NCBI GenBank assembly: GCA_902786015.1
Contig: CADAAU010000001.1
Span: 212,116-276,115 of the forward strand
Origin: an uncultured Coriobacteriaceae bacterium
Lineage (GTDB): Bacteria; Actinomycetota; Coriobacteriia; Coriobacteriales; Atopobiaceae
Direction of reading: 5' to 3'
DNA length: 64,000 nucleotides
This document shows, piece by piece, positions 16,313 through 25,445 of this stretch; position 1 is the stretch's first letter, and the number at the start of each line of letters is the position of its first letter. The notes beneath the pieces were generated by a model that made no database searches, was not told where the DNA came from, and worked only from the letters and a program-made list of their open reading frames with translations. The position numbers and the translations under genes are program-made.

Positions 16313-17401
16313 CTATCCCTCCTCCAAAGACGATAGTCCCAGACCCTCGATGAGGTCATTGGCGACCGTGGCGCCGAGCACTTCGGTGGCTCGCCTCAAG
16401 ACGGCATCGCGGGCAGCAGAGTTTGGCGCGCAAATGAGCGCCTCGTCAAACAGCGCCCGGACATAGAGTTGCTCTGCTTCCTCATGCGTTAGACCACGAT
16501 CGCGCAAATACTGTATTTGTTCGGGCGCCACGGTGCCAATCGAAGCGCCATGATTTCCTGCAACGTCATCCTCGTCACAAAGGATGACGGGCATTGTTTT
16601 GTTTGTGACGTCATCGCTGAGCATAAGCACGGTCTCGAGCTCGGTACCCTCCGAGCCGGACGAGCCATGTATGAGATCGATGGTGGCCCGGAGTGACTTC
16701 TTTGCCTTGCCGTCAAGAACGCCGGACTCGTGAACCTCGCTGCGCGTGAGACGACCGCGCTGCCTTACCACGTGGTTGATGTCGAGCGTGTCTGTGTCAC
16801 GAGCTAGATAACGACAGGTCAGGTCCAGACGGGAACGATTTCCGTCAAGAGCGCAGACAAGACCAGCGGCGCTGGTTTGCGTGCCGAGGAAGAACTGACG
16901 CACCTCGATGTGTGCGTCTTTGCCCGCAACGATGCCCACGGACTCAACATGCTGGTTGACATCAGTTGCCGTTACGAATTCGAAGACGCGGACATGAGCA
17001 TTGCGTTCAGCGATAATCCTCACCAGTGAGGCGGAAGTAAGGGGAGCCGATTCCTGCGAGATGGCGTCCTTTGTGTCTTGGCAGACCACAATGGTTGCCG
17101 TAGCGCCGGCGCGCACCATGACGCCCGTGTCCATCGAGGCAACGATGGGCTCGGTGCGGATTTGTCCTGCGGGCACTTCCACATACTGGGCATCGGTCGA
17201 CTGCGACTCGATCCAAGTGGTGACTTGAGGCCCCATGCCACACTCGACACCGCCAAAGAGGCGTGGTAAAGCGAAGTAGACGTCACCCTTGCGAGAGCGG
17301 GAGGGCACCATGAGGCTGATGTCGTTAGCGCGCAGGTAGTTCCATGTTTGCGCTGGCGGCGTGTTAACGCGCTCAAGCGCGATGGTGTGCTCTGGCATCA
17401 T
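16313..17401 (-). CDS. sufD: Fe-S assembly protein SufD
   Basis: The 362-residue protein has the C-terminal SufBD beta-helix fold, with typical segments such as GSSGSEGTELETVLML (related to the family's HxxxxSxS region) and GNHGASIGTV, then the helical end QYLRDRGLTHEEAEQLYVRA. It pairs with SufB and SufC to build clusters. It is shorter and more divergent than SufB, as usual. The start overlaps the sufB stop by four bases; a second ATG follows immediately. Confidence 0.9.
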   Translation of the reverse strand: MMPEHTIALERVNTPPAQTWNYLRANDISLMVPSRSRKGDVYFALPRLFGGVECGMGPQVTTWIESQSTDAQYVEVPAGQIRTEPIVASMDTGVMVRAGATATIVVCQDTKDAISQESAPLTSASLVRIIAERNAHVRVFEFVTATDVNQHVESVGIVAGKDAHIEVRQFFLGTQTSAAGLVCALDGNRSRLDLTCRYLARDTDTLDINHVVRQRGRLTRSEVHESGVLDGKAKKSLRATIDLIHGSSGSEGTELETVLMLSDDVTNKTMPVILCDEDDVAGNHGASIGTVAPEQIQYLRDRGLTHEEAEQLYVRALFDEALICAPNSAARDAVLRRATEVLGATVANDLIEGLGLSSLEEG

Positions 17402-18822
17402 CCGATCGCCCCTTCCATTTCCAGCTTGATGAGATTGTTCATTTCGACGGCATACTCAAGTGGTAACTCTTTGCTCACGGGATTGGCAAATCCGCCGACG
17501 ACCATGGTGCGCGCCTCCGATTCGGAGCAACCACGACTCATCAGATAAAGAATCGTGTCGTCGGAAATGCGTCCGATGGTAGCCTCGTGGCCGACGCTTG
17601 CGGTTGCGTTGCGAACGTCCATGGCGGGTATCGTATCGGATCGGCTGATGTCATCGAGCATGAGCGACTGGCAGCTTACCGAGGCGCGTGCGTTTGCGGC
17701 GTGACGTCCTACCACGATGGAGCTGCGGAAGGTGTTGCAGCCACCGTCCTTGCTAATGGACTTGGTGTCCACGCTTGCGGTGGTTTCGGCCCCGTTGAGA
17801 ATGACCTTGCAACCGGTGTCGAGGTCCTGTGTTGCGCCGGCAAACGTGATTCCGCTGAACTCGCAGTTTGAACGATCGCCTTGCAGAATGGTGGTGGGGT
17901 AGAGGTAGCTCACGTGGCTGCCGAAGCTGCCCGACACCCATTCCATCTGGGCGTCAGCGCCTACACGTGCCCGCTTGGTATTGAGGTTATACATGTTCTT
18001 TGACCAGTTTTCGATGGTCGAATAGCGTAGCCGTGCCTTGTCCTTTACAAACAGCTCAACCGCACCGGCGTGCAGGTTGGCCTCGTAGTACTTTGGTGCC
18101 GAGCAACCTTCAATAAAGTGCAGGTCAGCACCCTCTTCCACGATGATGAGCGTGTGCTCGAACTGGCCCGCGCCCTCTGCGTTAAGGCGGAAGTAGCTTT
18201 GTAGGGGATACTCGACGGTGACGCCTGCGGGAACGTAGACGAACGAGCCGCCGGACCACACGGCGTAATGCAGGGCCGCAAACTTGTGGTCGGCGGGAGG
18301 TATGAGCGTGCCAAAGTACTTGCGCACGACGGGCTCCCACTCGGGATCGTGCAACGCGTCCTCAATCGTTGTATAGACGACGCCTTCCTTTGCGACCTCG
18401 TCGCGCATGTTGTGATAGACGATTTCGGAGTCGTATTGCGCGCCGACTCCGGCAAGACTCTCGCGCTCGGCCTCGGGGATGCCCAGACGCTCGAAGGTGT
18501 TCTTGATGTCGTCCGGCACGTCGTCCCAGTCCTTTGCCTGCTTGGTGCGGGGACTCACGTACGTGGAGATATGGTCCATGTCGAGGCCGGCGATGCTCGG
18601 TCCCCAGTTAGGCGCCATCTCCTTGGCATGATAGGTATCCAGTGCCTTTAGACGCATCTCGAGCATCCAAGCCGGCTCGTCCTTCTTTTCGCTTATTGCT
18701 CTGACGATGTCGGGCGTGAGGCCATCGTCGTAGCGCTCGTAGCCTTCCTCGGAGTAGGTGAAGTCATAGAGGGAGCGATCGACGTCGGCGACCTGTGTGC
18801 GCGTCCTTGTCCTTTCGCTCAC
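17398..18822 (-). CDS. sufB: Fe-S assembly protein SufB
   Basis: The 474-residue product is a full-length SufB: DDGLTPDIVRAISEKKDEP near the N-terminus, the beta-helix core with GVTVEYPLQSYFRLN and FIEGCSAPKYYEANLHAG, and the C-terminal VGHEATIGRISDD with the LMSRGCSESEA helix. SufB receives sulfur and assembles the cluster with SufD and the ATPase SufC. It overlaps the sufC stop by four bases. Confidence 0.96.
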   Translation of the reverse strand: MSERTRTRTQVADVDRSLYDFTYSEEGYERYDDGLTPDIVRAISEKKDEPAWMLEMRLKALDTYHAKEMAPNWGPSIAGLDMDHISTYVSPRTKQAKDWDDVPDDIKNTFERLGIPEAERESLAGVGAQYDSEIVYHNMRDEVAKEGVVYTTIEDALHDPEWEPVVRKYFGTLIPPADHKFAALHYAVWSGGSFVYVPAGVTVEYPLQSYFRLNAEGAGQFEHTLIIVEEGADLHFIEGCSAPKYYEANLHAGAVELFVKDKARLRYSTIENWSKNMYNLNTKRARVGADAQMEWVSGSFGSHVSYLYPTTILQGDRSNCEFSGITFAGATQDLDTGCKVILNGAETTASVDTKSISKDGGCNTFRSSIVVGRHAANARASVSCQSLMLDDISRSDTIPAMDVRNATASVGHEATIGRISDDTILYLMSRGCSESEARTMVVGGFANPVSKELPLEYAVEMNNLIKLEMEGAIG

Positions 18823-19580
18823 TGCTGCTCACCGCCCGTATGCTCGAACTGTTCGAAGCCATGGGCATCAATTTCGTCGATGAGTGAGGCAGGGCCTTCG
18901 GCCACCATGCGGCCCTGCACCATCACGTGGGTGCGATCTACAGAAAGGCGTTCGAGGATACGCGTGTTGTGGGTAATGATAAGAAGCGCACCGTCACAAT
19001 CCTGACGATATGCCTCGATGCCACGGCTCACCACGCTCAGCGCATCCACGTCGAGGCCGGAGTCGGTCTCGTCAAGAATCGCGAGTTTTGGTTGGAGCAG
19101 CAGGAGCTGCAGCATCTCGATCTTTTTCTTTTCGCCGCCCGAGAATCCCACGTTGAGCTCGCGTGTAAGGAAGGAGCTGTTCATGTCGAGCTGATCGGCA
19201 ATGTCTCCCACACGACTGCGGAACTTGCGCGCCGTCATCTTGAGTTCGGGTCGCTTTTGCGTGATAGTGCGCAGATACGAATAGAGAGGGACTCCTGGAA
19301 CCTCTACGGGAGCTTGGTAGCTCAGAAAGATTCCCGCGAGGGATCGCTTGTCGGCCGAGTCCTCTGTTATGTCCTTGCCGTCAAAGACGATGCTTCCGGC
19401 GCTGACTATATAGGTTGGATCACCCATGACCACGTGTCCGAGCGTCGACTTGCCCGCACCGTTTGGCCCCATGAGCACATGTGTCTGTCCTGCACCGACG
19501 GTGAGGTCCACATCTTGCAGGATAGGCTTGTCCTCGGTTCCTGCGCTGAGTCCGCTCACGCGGAGGAGCTGGTCTTGCAT
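18819..19580 (-). CDS. sufC: Fe-S assembly ATPase SufC
   Basis: The 253-residue ABC-type ATPase has Walker A GPNGAGKS (38-45), Q-loop region YQAPVEVPGV, signature FSGGEKKKIEM and Walker B LAILDETDSGLD, the last being the typical SufC form. It powers the SufBCD scaffold. It is the first gene of the suf operon; AGGAGAG precedes the ATG, and a promoter with a palindromic operator lies just upstream. Confidence 0.96.
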   Translation of the reverse strand: MQDQLLRVSGLSAGTEDKPILQDVDLTVGAGQTHVLMGPNGAGKSTLGHVVMGDPTYIVSAGSIVFDGKDITEDSADKRSLAGIFLSYQAPVEVPGVPLYSYLRTITQKRPELKMTARKFRSRVGDIADQLDMNSSFLTRELNVGFSGGEKKKIEMLQLLLLQPKLAILDETDSGLDVDALSVVSRGIEAYRQDCDGALLIITHNTRILERLSVDRTHVMVQGRMVAEGPASLIDEIDAHGFEQFEHTGGEQQ

Positions 19581-19617
19581 AAGGCATCTCTCCTGAATAG
19601 GCGCGATTGTTACCTAA

Positions 19618-19648
19618 ATCATAGTAATTACTAGGAATTAAAATGCAA
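19618..19648 (-). promoter_or_regulatory. suf operon promoter with palindromic operator
   Basis: On the minus strand TTGCAT (19643-19648) is followed after 16 bases by TACTAT (19621-19626). The perfect palindrome TAGTAATTACTA (19622-19633) overlaps the -10 and the spacer, with partial symmetry beyond it (TTCC on one side, GATT on the other). Its size and AT-rich symmetry suit an Rrf2-type repressor, most simply the one encoded at the operon's end. Confidence 0.62.
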
Positions 19649-19680
19649 GAGAGAGTTTTAAACACATATAGTGGTCACGT

Positions 19681-19833
19681 AAAGCCCCCGTGGTCGGGCA
19701 ATCCTCGCCGGGTCGGGGGTGGAGGTTATGCGCCTGAGCTCAGACAGTCCTCGCTTCGCTGCGGAACTCGCGCAGGCACATAACCTCCACCCCCGCTCTG
19801 CTGCGAAACTGCGCACGAGGTACATATCCCCAT
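19681..19833. repeat. Nested palindromic intergenic repeat, copy 2
   Basis: The core arms CGGGGGTGGAGGTTATG (19714-19730) and 19779-19795 are perfect over 17 bases and extend to 22 of 23 with CGCCTG/CAGGCA. The loop holds, on the minus strand, GTTCCGCAGC followed by GCGAGGACTGTCTGAGC, the same two linkers as in copy 1. Outside the arms are further linker copies (GTTTCGCAGCAGAG and a degenerate GCGAGGATTGCCCGA) and an imperfect outer arm pair. It sits between the divergent suf and lipoprotein promoters. Confidence 0.82.
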
Positions 19834-19881
19834 CGCTTGCCTCTAGGAGTGAACAGTGAACGTGTAACCTTGTCTGTTGGC

Positions 19882-19909
19882 TTGTGGGGTTCGTGATTCT
19901 CGGTATACT
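19882..19909 (+). promoter_or_regulatory. Promoter of lipoprotein gene
   Basis: TTGTGG (19882-19887) and TATACT (19904-19909) with a 16-base spacer lie about 70 bases before the start codon. Confidence 0.6.
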
Positions 19910-19980
19910 TAAGTTTCGATAAAATACGGGCACACAAAAAAAGGTGCAGTTTTGGCGGATTAGAAGACGAGGTAGCATAC

Positions 19981-21231
19981 ATGGAAACGATGGCAAAGAG
20001 TGCGGGTTGTTTCTTCTTGGCTTGTGCGCTTACGATGACGCTTGGCGCCTGTGGTGGAAACAATGAGGCAAAGCAGGACGAGCCAGTGATGGATACGCCG
20101 GCTCCGCAGGTCGCTGTGCGCGACGAGGCTGTACCTGATGCAGGCGGGCGAATTGATGCGACGAAGACCGGAGTACAGGTCGCGACGTTCGACGGGCCAA
20201 AGTACATTGTGAGCGATGCGACGGTAGACCAGTCTCAGGAAGGAAACTATGGGCTTCAGGAGATTTGCGTCGTTAGGCCACCTGAGTCTTGGAGCACTGC
20301 CGAGACCATCGGTTGGGATCGCAACAGCATTGCATATGGTCGAATTCCCACAGACTGGGGATTCGTTTCCTATCGCTACGAGTATATCAACGAGGCGGGC
20401 ACAGATTCCGTGCAAGCGGACTGGTCGCGCGTGAGCGAGGACGGTTTCTTTGGTGGCGCGCCAAACGTCGAACATACAAACGTGGGGGACCATCAGGTGG
20501 CGTATATCTTGAATGATGAGGCGGCTGGTGAGGTTGCCCCTGGTATCGTGGATGCGGGCGTTGCGGAAGAGCAAGCTTCTCTTGGCAAGATCGTGACACT
20601 TTTTGGACTGGAAAGCCGTGCGGAAGACTGTGCGTTTGCCATATCCATGAGCTGCGAGCTGTCCAAAGACGCACAGGTGGAGCTGAGTGCGGAGCAGCTC
20701 TTGGGCGATGCCTACGCGGTCTTGGAATTCTTGGGTCGCGATGCCCAGGTTGATGCGGCGTCCTTCGAGTCGGATGTGACGATCTCCAATGCTCAAGGCA
20801 CGCATCGCGTTGTCGTACACCGAAATGAGGCGGCTCTCCTTAGCTATACTCCCCACTCTGTCGTTATGGGCAATTTTGGCGATCCGTCGGCGCCCGGCAC
20901 GTTGACCTTCGACTATGCTCCAGAGGGAGGTCTTGAGGGGGCTGCTCGGAAGGCGCAGTCAACCGATATGTTCAATCCCGATTTCGGCTACACAAATATC
21001 GAGGTGTCCAACGTTGAGCAACACGATGTCGCCGGAAGGACCTTTAACGCTTGCGTCGTAAGCGCCAACATGGACATGGGCGAGCGGGGAAGCGAAGCGA
21101 TGCGCGAGCTTCGGGCGTGGTGCGACGTCGAGGGAGATGCACTCTTTGTTGAGACGACGATTGCAGAGAACGAAGGCGTCGAGGATGCATTGACGCGAAT
21201 CCTGTCTGACCGGCTGGAGTTTGTCGAATAG
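19981..21231 (+). CDS. Putative lipoprotein of unknown function
   Basis: The 416-residue product has an N-terminal hydrophobic signal (CFFLACALTMTLGAC) ending in a lipobox with the acylated cysteine near residue 21, then a flexible acidic stretch. The mature part is rich in acidic and aromatic residues with no motif I recognise. The start may be the ATG at 19981 or the one three codons later; GAGG is upstream of the first. The gatCAB genes follow after 53 bases, but a functional link is not evident. Confidence 0.72.
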   Translation: METMAKSAGCFFLACALTMTLGACGGNNEAKQDEPVMDTPAPQVAVRDEAVPDAGGRIDATKTGVQVATFDGPKYIVSDATVDQSQEGNYGLQEICVVRPPESWSTAETIGWDRNSIAYGRIPTDWGFVSYRYEYINEAGTDSVQADWSRVSEDGFFGGAPNVEHTNVGDHQVAYILNDEAAGEVAPGIVDAGVAEEQASLGKIVTLFGLESRAEDCAFAISMSCELSKDAQVELSAEQLLGDAYAVLEFLGRDAQVDAASFESDVTISNAQGTHRVVVHRNEAALLSYTPHSVVMGNFGDPSAPGTLTFDYAPEGGLEGAARKAQSTDMFNPDFGYTNIEVSNVEQHDVAGRTFNACVVSANMDMGERGSEAMRELRAWCDVEGDALFVETTIAENEGVEDALTRILSDRLEFVE

Positions 21232-21284
21232 GATTCGATTGGACTGCCTAACGCAAGCGTTGGGGCCAAAAAGAGAGGACGATC

Positions 21285-21602
21285 ATGGCCCTTACACGGG
21301 ATGACGTGCGCGGAATCGCCTCATATGCTCGCATCGCGCTTACGGAAGACGAGCTAGACGAGATGTGTACGTACCTGAATGCGGCCATCGAGCTCTTGGC
21401 CCCCATACGCGCGTATGACCTCACTGATGTCGAGCCGACTTTCTATCCCATGGGCGAGCTCGCCAACGTCATGGCGGCTGATGAGCCGGATGAGTATGGG
21501 TGCATGCTTGGTGTCGAAGAGGCGCTAAAAAATGCCGCGTCAACACGGGGACGCGCATTTCGTGTGCCATCCATCCTCGGTTTCAAAGAAGGGGATGGAT
21601 GA
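21285..21602 (+). CDS. gatC: Glutamyl-tRNA(Gln)/aspartyl-tRNA(Asn) amidotransferase subunit C
   Basis: The 105-residue protein shows the GatC pattern: MALTRDDVRGIASYARIALT helix start, a mid segment ending VEPTFYP, and a C-terminal RVPSIL tail. GatC wraps between GatA and GatB and stabilises the complex. AGAGAGGACG precedes the ATG, and the stop overlaps the gatA start by four bases. Confidence 0.93.
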   Translation: MALTRDDVRGIASYARIALTEDELDEMCTYLNAAIELLAPIRAYDLTDVEPTFYPMGELANVMAADEPDEYGCMLGVEEALKNAASTRGRAFRVPSILGFKEGDG

Positions 21603-23104
21603 TGTACGGACTCGATCATCTTGGAGCCGTCCAAATCGCAAGAGGCGTTGCCAAAGGTGACTTCTCTGCGGTTGAGGTGGCGGAGGCATCGCTTGAGGTC
21701 ATTGAGGCGAAGGACGGGGACGTTTGCGCGTTCCTGCAGGTTTGCGCTGAGCTTGCGCTCAAGACCGCACGGGAAACCGATGCGCGAAGGGCTGCCGGGA
21801 AGAACGTGGGTCCGCTTGCAGGCGTTCCGTTTGCAATCAAGGACAACATGCATCTCGTTGGTACGCGTACTACGTGTGCCAGTCGTATGCTCGAACACTA
21901 CGAATCGACATTTACCGCAACGTGCGTGCGGAGAATGATTGACGCTGGTGCTACGCCCATGGGCAAGACCAATATGGATGAGTTTGCTTTTGGGTCTACC
22001 ACCGAATCGAGCGCTTTCTGCAAGACGCGCAATCCGTGGGATGTTGAGCGCGTGCCCGGAGGGTCATCGGGCGGTAGCGCGGCGGCGGTCGCTGCTGGCG
22101 AGGTTCCCCTCGCGCTCGGGTCGGATACGGGTGGTTCGATTCGACAGCCGGCTTGCTTTTGTGGCGTGGTGGGTATGAAGCCCACCTATGGTGCGGTGAG
22201 TCGGTACGGTGTGGTGGCCTTTGGCTCATCCCTCGACCAGGTTGGGCCATTTGGGCGCTCGGTATCGGACGTGGCACTTGCAATGAACGCGCTGGTTGCC
22301 GGAGGAAAAGATCCGCTGGATGCCACTTCGCGAGATGTGGAGACAAACTATCTTGCGGGACTTGATGACTCGGTCGAGGGGATGCGCGTCGGAATAATGG
22401 GCAGCCTCATGACGCATCAGAGCCTGAGTCCGGAAGTAATGCTTGGCCTGAAGGACGCCTGCAGCGTGCTCGAGGATCAAGGTGCCCGGCTGGTAGAGAT
22501 CGAGCTTCCACATATTGATTCTGCGATTGCGGCCTACTATGTTATTGGTCCATGCGAGGCGTTTTCGAATCTGGCCAGATTCGATGGGGTCAGATTTGGT
22601 TATCGGGAGCCTGGTCACGCGACGCTTGCCGAGCAGACGGCTTGGTCGCGAGCCCATGGTTTTGGTGCTGAGGCGAAGCGACGCCAGCTGCTCGGCGCTT
22701 ATCTCCTCGCGTCGGGCGTCTATGACAAGTACTACTATCCAGCGCAGCAAGTGCGCACGCTCATAACGGCTGACTATCAGGCTGCCTTCGATCGCTGTGA
22801 CGCCATCATTTTGCCGTGTGCTCCCACTACCGCATGGCGATTTGGCGAGGTGAGCGATCCTGCACGGATGTATGCGTCGGACCTCTTTACGATATCGAGC
22901 AACATTGCTGGAAACGGCAGCATAAGCGTGCCGGTGGGATTGGGACGAGATACCGGGATGCCGGTTGCCGCACAACTGCAAGGTCCGACGTTCCAAGACC
23001 AAAAGATGCTGCGTCTTGCTCGCGCATTGGAGCGTGGCGTACATGAGGCGGGCCTTATGAAGGCCGCTGCCATTGCGCCAGCGTTTGTCGGTCGAGGTAG
23101 GTGA
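21599..23104 (+). CDS. gatA: Amidotransferase subunit A (amidase)
   Basis: From the ATG overlapping the gatC stop the product has 501 residues. It is an amidase-signature enzyme with the catalytic triad K81 (AIKDNM), cis-serine S156 (GGSSGGS) and S180 (GSDTGGS). It releases ammonia from glutamine for transfer to Glu-tRNA(Gln) or Asp-tRNA(Asn). Length is a little above the usual 480-490. A second ATG follows immediately and could also be used. Confidence 0.95.
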   Translation: MMYGLDHLGAVQIARGVAKGDFSAVEVAEASLEVIEAKDGDVCAFLQVCAELALKTARETDARRAAGKNVGPLAGVPFAIKDNMHLVGTRTTCASRMLEHYESTFTATCVRRMIDAGATPMGKTNMDEFAFGSTTESSAFCKTRNPWDVERVPGGSSGGSAAAVAAGEVPLALGSDTGGSIRQPACFCGVVGMKPTYGAVSRYGVVAFGSSLDQVGPFGRSVSDVALAMNALVAGGKDPLDATSRDVETNYLAGLDDSVEGMRVGIMGSLMTHQSLSPEVMLGLKDACSVLEDQGARLVEIELPHIDSAIAAYYVIGPCEAFSNLARFDGVRFGYREPGHATLAEQTAWSRAHGFGAEAKRRQLLGAYLLASGVYDKYYYPAQQVRTLITADYQAAFDRCDAIILPCAPTTAWRFGEVSDPARMYASDLFTISSNIAGNGSISVPVGLGRDTGMPVAAQLQGPTFQDQKMLRLARALERGVHEAGLMKAAAIAPAFVGRGR

Positions 23105-23108
23105 GCGC

Positions 23109-24614
23109 GTGAAGAGCCTAGCGGAGGTGCTCTGCGATTGGGAAGCGGTTATTGGTCTCGAAATCCATACGGAGCTAACAGCGCTCAAGACAAAGATGTT
23201 TTGCAACTGCCGACTCAGCCATCACGATGAGCCCAATACCAACGTCTGTCCCGTGTGTTTGGGAATGCCGGGAGCTCTGCCCGTGCCCAACAGGGAGGCA
23301 ATAAAGTCAATCGTAATGGCAGGCCTTGCTACCAACTGCAAGATTCAGAAGCGGACATGCTTCTATCGCAAGCACTACTTCTATCCCGATATGGCCAAGA
23401 ACTATCAGACCACGCAAGGACCGGTGGCGTTTTGCATGAATGGGCGCCTTGTCCTTGAGGTGACCGGAGAAGGGGCAACGGAACGCCCCGACTCCACGAT
23501 CGGCAAAGATGACGATGGCTCTTATACGGTATCCATTCGCATCAAGCGCATACATATGGAGGAAGACGCCGCAAAGATGGTGCATGTGGGTGGTAAAGAA
23601 GGACGTATTGGGGGCGCGAGCGAAAGCCTCATAGATTACAATCGTTGTGGGATTCCGCTCATCGAGCTCGTCACCGATCCCGACCTTCGAACGCCCGAAG
23701 AAGCACGTCTTTTTATGGAGAAGCTGCGGCAGACCTTCTTGGCGCTGGGAATCTCGGACTGTTCGCTCGAGCACGGATCGATGCGCTGTGACGGTAACGT
23801 GAGCATTCGTCGGCGGGGCGACGTGGAACTGGGCACCAAAGTAGAGATGAAAAACATCAACTCGTTCAAATCATTGCATGACGCGCTGGCGTACGAAATA
23901 TGTCGGCAGGCGCAGGTACTTGAGGAGGGTGGCGCCGTACTGCAAGAGACGCGTCATTGGGAACCTAGCGGGCGTAGGACGACTGTCATGCGGACCAAGG
24001 AAGCTGCGGATGACTATCGCATGTATCCTGATCCTGATCTGCCTCCCTTTAACTTGCCTGACGAGTTCATAGAGCAATGCCGCGCTCGGATGCCTGAGTT
24101 GCCGGATGCGAAGCGTAATCGATATATGAAGAGTTATGGTCTCAGGCGCCGTGAGGCGACATACATAGCTGCAGACCCCAAAACCGCGCGCTTGTTTGAG
24201 GAGGCTGTGGCCTTGGCGGGCGATGCGCCGCTGATGGTTGCAAATGTGACGATGAATCTCGTGCCTGCTGTTCGCAATGTCCAACCGTTCCAAGTGGCAA
24301 GCATTTCGCAGCTGATTTGTTCCGACGCGATAACGTTTGCGCAAGCGCGGGAGGTGCTACAGATTGTGGACGGTACCACAGATGATCCTCGGCAGGTCGT
24401 TGACGAACGCGGAATGCGTCAGTGCACCGATGCCATCACCATGGCAAATGCTGTGGATGCTGTCCTAGCGCACAGCAAAAAACAGATAAATCAATACCAA
24501 GACGGCAATAAAAAAGTAATTGGCTATCTTATTGGTCAATGCATGAAGGCTTCGCAGGGTGCTGGCAACCCCAAGTACTTTGGCAAAATCCTCAAAGAAC
24601 GTCTGGAACGATAG
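23109..24614 (+). CDS. gatB: Amidotransferase subunit B
   Basis: The GatB catalytic domain is clear: VIGLEIHTELTALKTKMFC, zinc cysteines in CNC and CPVCLG, YRKHYFYPDMAKNYQTTQ, HMEEDAAK and EMKNINSFKSL. The C-terminal YqeY-like tRNA-binding tail is present to about residue 500. I place the start at the GTG at 23109, preceded by GGTAGGTGA and four bases after the gatA stop (501 residues); an upstream ATG inside gatA is less likely. It phosphorylates the misacylated tRNA and transfers ammonia from GatA. Confidence 0.94.
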   Translation: MKSLAEVLCDWEAVIGLEIHTELTALKTKMFCNCRLSHHDEPNTNVCPVCLGMPGALPVPNREAIKSIVMAGLATNCKIQKRTCFYRKHYFYPDMAKNYQTTQGPVAFCMNGRLVLEVTGEGATERPDSTIGKDDDGSYTVSIRIKRIHMEEDAAKMVHVGGKEGRIGGASESLIDYNRCGIPLIELVTDPDLRTPEEARLFMEKLRQTFLALGISDCSLEHGSMRCDGNVSIRRRGDVELGTKVEMKNINSFKSLHDALAYEICRQAQVLEEGGAVLQETRHWEPSGRRTTVMRTKEAADDYRMYPDPDLPPFNLPDEFIEQCRARMPELPDAKRNRYMKSYGLRRREATYIAADPKTARLFEEAVALAGDAPLMVANVTMNLVPAVRNVQPFQVASISQLICSDAITFAQAREVLQIVDGTTDDPRQVVDERGMRQCTDAITMANAVDAVLAHSKKQINQYQDGNKKVIGYLIGQCMKASQGAGNPKYFGKILKERLER

Positions 24615-24643
24615 TCGCCAGCAAAAGGCACGCGAAACGTTTG

Positions 24644-25084
24644 CTATTTTTCCTCGAGGTCGACGATTGCCAGCGTCTTGCCGAGGGGAGCAAGCAATTT
24701 GAGAAGGGTGTTGATTTGTGGTGAGATCTCGCATCCTTCGATGCGACTGATGACCGACTGGCGGATGCCGGCGGCGTCGCCAAGACGGGTCTGAGAGAAC
24801 GAAGCGTCACGACGGATGCTCGACAGGCTCTTGAGGAGACGAGCCTTTTCGTCGTGGACCATGTCGATGCTCTCGCCCAATTCAAATAGGTCACTTGCGC
24901 TGATCTTTCGACCGTTCTTCCATTCGATTCCCGAGCAGTCAGGACTTATTTCAAATGCCACCAAGTCGCCCTCTTCGTCTATGCCAAGTTGCTGCATAGT
25001 GTAAACTCGCGAGGATCCTCCCTCAAACCATGCGACTAGCTTGTTGGTAGCCACCGAAACTGCGGCGATTACCCGAACGCTCAT
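24644..25084 (-). CDS. DUF2442-like domain fused to XRE helix-turn-helix
   Basis: The 146-residue protein has an N-terminal half resembling DUF2442 (segment GIEWKNGRKISASDLFELGE matches the GxEWxNGxxLSxxxLxE pattern). The C-terminal half is an XRE/Cro helix-turn-helix (SQTRLGDAAGIRQSVISRIE). DUF2442-HTH proteins commonly occur as antitoxin-like regulators beside small toxins, but no toxin gene is adjacent here: the neighbours are gatB (convergent) and dapA (divergent). It may be a solitary autoregulator. A 14-base perfect palindrome lies 73 bases upstream. The upstream gap is markedly AT-rich compared with the rest of the window. Confidence 0.72.
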   Translation of the reverse strand: MSVRVIAAVSVATNKLVAWFEGGSSRVYTMQQLGIDEEGDLVAFEISPDCSGIEWKNGRKISASDLFELGESIDMVHDEKARLLKSLSSIRRDASFSQTRLGDAAGIRQSVISRIEGCEISPQINTLLKLLAPLGKTLAIVDLEEK

Positions 25085-25445
25085 CTCTACCCCAATCTTG
25101 ACTTAAGTGCATATCGACGCATTAACGAATTATAGAGTGATTGCCATTTTAATGCATGTGCAATTGCACAGTCTTTGTAAACAAAAGAAGAGCGTATTCA
25201 TCATAATTTAGTCAAATGGCGAGGTAAAAGCAGGTGTTGTTCAAGAAATATGAGCCATATACTATTAATAATTATGTACAGTATAAGAACATAATAGGTA
25301 TATTATTGAGCGAATGTTTCGCATTGGAAATGTAGAGCACACATAAGCTACATATGAACGTGTGCTCCTTTATAATTTTGTGGTATCCAAGCTGTTTCTT
25401 ACTGTTATGATTTGCATGTGCTCGACTGGTAAGAGAAGAGGAGTA
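25085..25445. other. AT-rich divergent intergenic region
   Basis: This gap is much richer in A and T than the flanking genes. It holds the perfect palindrome TGTGCAATTGCACA at 25157-25170, a likely operator for the HTH protein, and a stem GAGCACAC (25335-25342) / GTGTGCTC (25360-25367) followed by a T-rich stretch that could be a weak terminator or leader hairpin. A TATGAT at about 25407 may be the dapA -10. I looked for a lysine riboswitch and did not see one. No coding region is supported. Confidence 0.5.

Noticed and set aside
25335..25445. Possible lysine riboswitch upstream of dapA
   Set aside because: The conserved core elements of the lysine aptamer are not seen; only a short hairpin is present.
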